Below, piece by piece: positions 61,754 to 64,000 of a DNA stretch of 64,000 nt. The stretch's first letter is position 1. The number at the start of each line of letters is the position of its first letter. The notes below the pieces were generated by a model. The model worked only from the letters and a program-made list of their open reading frames with translations. It was not told the origin of the DNA and ran no database searches. The position numbers were made by a program, and so were the translations under genes. The DNA is from RFPW01 sp040401595 (GTDB lineage Bacteria > Pseudomonadota > Gammaproteobacteria > Burkholderiales > Burkholderiaceae_E): NCBI GenBank assembly GCA_040401595.1, contig JBBAOE010000011.1, positions 1 to 64,000 on the forward strand. Reading direction: 5' to 3'.

Positions 61754-62463
61754 TCAATGGGAAAAGCGCAGCGACTCGATGAGCGCCCGACGCAAGGCCG
61801 GCAGTCGCTCAGCGGTCGACTGGCGTCGGGCGGCAGCCGCATCGGCACGACGCTCGGTGTTCGTCTGAGGGTTCGTCTGAGGGTNNNNNNNNNNNNNNNN
61901 NNNNNNNNNNNNNNNNNNNNNNNNNNNNNNNNNNNNNNNNNNNNNNNNNNNNNNNNNNNNNNNNNNNNNNNNNNNNNNNNNNNNGCGGCAGCCGCATCGG
62001 CACGACGCTCGGTGTTCGTCTGAGGGTTCGTCTGAGGGTCCGTTGGCGGGTTCGTTTGCGGGTTCATCTGTCCGAGGGTTTGTCCGTGCGATTGTCCGTG
62101 CGCTTGCACAGCTGGTTCTGGCCGGGTCCAGATCGAAGCCGGGAAGGTCAGGTCATCGCGCCACCGCGGCACGATGTGTACGTGCAGGTGAGGCACCTGG
62201 TTGCCGAGGCTGGCGACATTGACCTTGTCGGGCGACAGCTCATCACGAAGAACGCGCTCCACCCGGCGCAGGACCTGCAGCAGTTCAAGCGCTTGTGGCT
62301 CCGACAGATCGGACAATTCCACGACATGCTCAGTCCAGATCAGGCGCAGCAAGCCAGGCCAATCGGGCTCGTCAGCCAGTACCAGCCGCCAGGCCTGCGC
62401 CTGATGCAGCACCTCACCGCCTGCACCTTCGCACAGCGGACAGGCAGGCGTGGTCGTGAACAT
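61754..62463 (-). CDS. HIT-family protein (sequence disturbed by a spurious gap)
   Basis: Begins MFTTTPACPLCEGAGGEVLHQ and has the HIT active site HLHVHIVPRW (HxHxH). It is a nucleotide hydrolase or transferase of the histidine-triad type. The C-terminus carries a Gln/Thr/Asn/Pro tandem repeat (NPQTNPPTDPQTNPQTN). As assembled the frame is broken by 100 N and a duplicated 55-bp block. Removing 155 bp (one copy plus the N) gives a continuous 184-residue protein ending ARRQSTAERLPALRRALIESLRFSH. Both the frame arithmetic (555 nt) and the sensible C-terminus support this repair. Confidence 0.9.
61830..61884. repeat. 55-bp direct repeat, left copy (contig end)
   Basis: Starts GCGGCAGCCGCATCGGCACG and ends at the N gap. 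It is identical over its full 55 bp to 61985-62039, the first bases after the gap. A duplicate ending exactly at both gap edges is the mark of overlapping contig ends. Confidence 0.97.
61885..61984. other. Assembly gap (100 N), probably spurious
   Basis: The gap is bounded by exact copies of one 55-bp sequence. The true sequence probably has one copy and no gap (see the HIT gene). Confidence 0.95.
61985..62039. repeat. 55-bp direct repeat, right copy (contig start)
   Basis: Identical to 61830-61884. It continues into the degenerate 12-bp tandem repeat of the HIT gene. Confidence 0.97.
62014..62072 (-). repeat. Degenerate 12-bp tandem repeat in the HIT gene
   Basis: Units close to GTTCGTCTGAGG follow each other about five times with drift (GTCCGTTGGCGG, GTTCGTTTGCGG), coding for the low-complexity (P-Q-T-N)n stretch. 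A tandem repeat here explains why assembly broke at this place. Confidence 0.75.
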
Positions 62464-62468
62464 ACCGC

Positions 62469-64000
62469 TCAGACGAGCACTCGCTCGATGCCGCCTGCGT
62501 TTGCCGCAGCCACATAGTCGGGCATCCATTGTTCGCCCAGCAGGTGCCGGGCCATCTCGACCACGATGTAATCCGCCTGCACCCCAGTGTCGCCCTGATA
62601 GCGTGCCAAGCCCTGAAGACACGACGGACAGCTGGTCAACACTTTGACGTCGCCGGCAAACCCATCACCGCGCAGCTCGCTGGTGCCCTTACGCATCTCT
62701 TCTTCTTTGCGAAACCGGACCTGCGTTGAGATGTCAGGCCGCGACACCGCCAGCGTCCCACTCTCGCCGCAGCACTTGTCATTCTTTTTGATTACACCAT
62801 TCAATTCCGCATTCATCAGTGTGTTCACCACCTTCAGCGGTTGATGCTGTTTGATGGGACTGTGGCAGGGGTCGTGGTACATGTAGCGAACCCCGGTAAC
62901 GCCCTCCAGGCGCAAGCCCTTCTCCATCAGAAACTCATGAATGTCAATGATGCGGCAGCCCGGGAAAATCTTATCGAATTCATAACCAGCAAGCTGATCA
63001 TAACAAGTCCCGCAGCTCACCACCACGGTCTTGATATCGAGATAGTTCAGCGTAGTGGCGACGCGGTGAAAGAGGACCCGGTTATCGGTGATGATCTTCT
63101 CGGCCGCATCAAAGTCACCGGTGCCGCGCTGAGGATAGCCGCAGCACAGGTAGCCCGGCGGCAGCACGGTCTGCACACCGACATGCCAAAGCATCGCCTG
63201 GGTCGCAAGGCCAACTTGCGAAAACAGGCGCTCCGAGCCGCAGCCCGGAAAATAGAAGACCGCTTCGGCGTCGCTGCGCGTGCGCTTTGGGTCGCGCAGA
63301 ATCGGCACATAGCGGGCGTCTTCGATATCGAGCAATTTGCGCGCAGTCTGCTTGGGCAGGCCCCCGGGCATTTTTTTGTTGATGAAGTGAACAATTTGCT
63401 CCCGCACCGGCGGCTTACCATGCGTTGCGGGCGGCTTGCTGGTCTGACGCTTCGCCACCGTGCTGAACAGATCGTGAGCGATCCGCTGCGCCTTGTAGCC
63501 CCAATCCATCATGACCTTGCGGGTGATGTTGATGGTGTTGGGGTCCTTGGCATTGAGAAACAGCATGGCAGCCGACGTGCCAGGGTTGAAGCGGCGCTGC
63601 CCCATCTTGCGCAACAGGTTGCGCATGTTCATCGAGACTTCACCGAAATCGATATCGACCGGACAGGGGTTCAGGCATTTGTGGCAAACCGTGCAGTGGT
63701 CGGCCACATCGCCAAATTCTTCCCAGTGCTTGATCGAAACGCCCCGGCGGGTTTGTTCTTCGTAGAGGAAGGCCTCGACAAGCAGACTGGTCGCCAGAAT
63801 CTTGTTGCGTGGTGAATAGAACAGATTGGCACGCGGCACATGCGTCGCGCAAACGGGTTTGCACTTGCCGCAGCGCAGACAGTCCTTGACGGATGCCGCG
63901 ATCGAACCGATATCCGACTGCTGCAGAATCAGGCTCTCGGCGCCCATCAGACCGAACGATGGCGTATAGGCATTGCGTAGATCGCTGCTGACAGCGCTGT
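62469..64000 (-). CDS. C-terminal part of a large FAD/Fe-S oxidoreductase (DUF3683-type), 5' end outside window
   Basis: The frame is open to the window edge (SSDLRNAYTPSFGLMGAESL...), so the gene starts beyond it. It has two ferredoxin-like [4Fe-4S] motifs (CLRCGKCKPVC and CTVCHKCLNPC) and two CCG-type domains (GYLCCGYPQRG and DKCCGESG, with YHDPCHSPIKQ and SCGTCYDQ) as in GlpC and heterodisulfide-reductase subunits. In betaproteobacteria this part is fused behind an FAD-linked oxidase domain (D-lactate-dehydrogenase-like) in proteins of about 1300 residues. The substrate is not established. It is immediately upstream of the HIT gene. Confidence 0.88.
   Translation of the reverse strand, partial: SAVSSDLRNAYTPSFGLMGAESLILQQSDIGSIAASVKDCLRCGKCKPVCATHVPRANLFYSPRNKILATSLLVEAFLYEEQTRRGVSIKHWEEFGDVADHCTVCHKCLNPCPVDIDFGEVSMNMRNLLRKMGQRRFNPGTSAAMLFLNAKDPNTINITRKVMMDWGYKAQRIAHDLFSTVAKRQTSKPPATHGKPPVREQIVHFINKKMPGGLPKQTARKLLDIEDARYVPILRDPKRTRSDAEAVFYFPGCGSERLFSQVGLATQAMLWHVGVQTVLPPGYLCCGYPQRGTGDFDAAEKIITDNRVLFHRVATTLNYLDIKTVVVSCGTCYDQLAGYEFDKIFPGCRIIDIHEFLMEKGLRLEGVTGVRYMYHDPCHSPIKQHQPLKVVNTLMNAELNGVIKKNDKCCGESGTLAVSRPDISTQVRFRKEEEMRKGTSELRGDGFAGDVKVLTSCPSCLQGLARYQGDTGVQADYIVVEMARHLLGEQWMPDYVAAANAGGIERVLV

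Noticed and set aside
62841..63815. 324-codon plus-strand frame opposite the Fe-S oxidoreductase
   Set aside because: The opposite strand has four cysteine-cluster motifs in order, so this frame is a shadow.

Overview
The window is a GC-rich draft-assembly segment with two 100-N gaps. It looks chromosomal and most like a betaproteobacterium of the Burkholderiales type. The reasons are the block DUF3683-type Fe-S oxidoreductase / HIT / DUF971 / ubiE / Tim44-like / ubiJ at the right end, orphan Bug (TctC) and Liv/Dpp transport systems, and many periplasmic redox proteins. I saw no rRNA, tRNA, CRISPR array, integrase, transposase or complete prophage, so the lineage is an inference from gene content.

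Layout. 1-4.0 kb: two tandem MacB/FtsX permeases (the first cut by the window edge), then an SbtA-like transporter divergent from a CbbR-like LysR regulator, with an inverted-repeat operator candidate between them. 4.2-19.6 kb: mostly single metabolic or membrane genes: a PKMT-like methyltransferase, SDR, MFS carrier, HAD and amidase pair, BtuF-like binding protein, lipocalin, ChrA, psiE-dgkA, S9 peptidase, AMP nucleosidase, GNAT enzyme and D-cysteine desulfhydrase. 19.8-25.9 kb: Bug receptor, MscS channel with a cyclic-nucleotide domain, esterase-like lipoprotein candidate, a trypsin-like protease fused to MORN repeats followed by an OmpA-family protein, and a 2OG-Fe(II) oxygenase. 26.2-31.7 kb: class II aldolase plus a complete Liv-type ABC importer whose LivF has Arg instead of the Walker A Lys. 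31.7-32.7 kb: glyoxalase I and an RHH regulator.

32.8-49.4 kb is the most distinctive part: an envelope oxidation and uptake region. It has a Tat-exported GMC dehydrogenase pair, a large Oar-like TonB receptor, exbB-exbD-exbD-tonB, a DUF1800/DUF1501 pair, a stand-alone secreted TonB C-terminal domain, a PQQ-type sorbosone dehydrogenase, a cytochrome c, a second TonB receptor and a HiPIP. The small TonB-domain gene looks like a chimera: its leader and signal peptide resemble those of the neighbouring dehydrogenase gene, and its body resembles the C-terminus of the tonB gene about 3 kb upstream.

49.4-56.3 kb: a remnant of a sugar ABC ATPase, a Tat-signal FAH-family hydrolase, and a five-gene dipeptide/nickel-type ABC importer. 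56.3-64 kb (all minus strand): a P-type ATPase and the ubiquinone-related block, ending in a partial Fe-S oxidoreductase. One of the two N gaps (61885-61984) is flanked by an exact 55-bp duplicate. Collapsing it restores an intact in-frame HIT gene, so that gap is almost certainly an assembly artefact.
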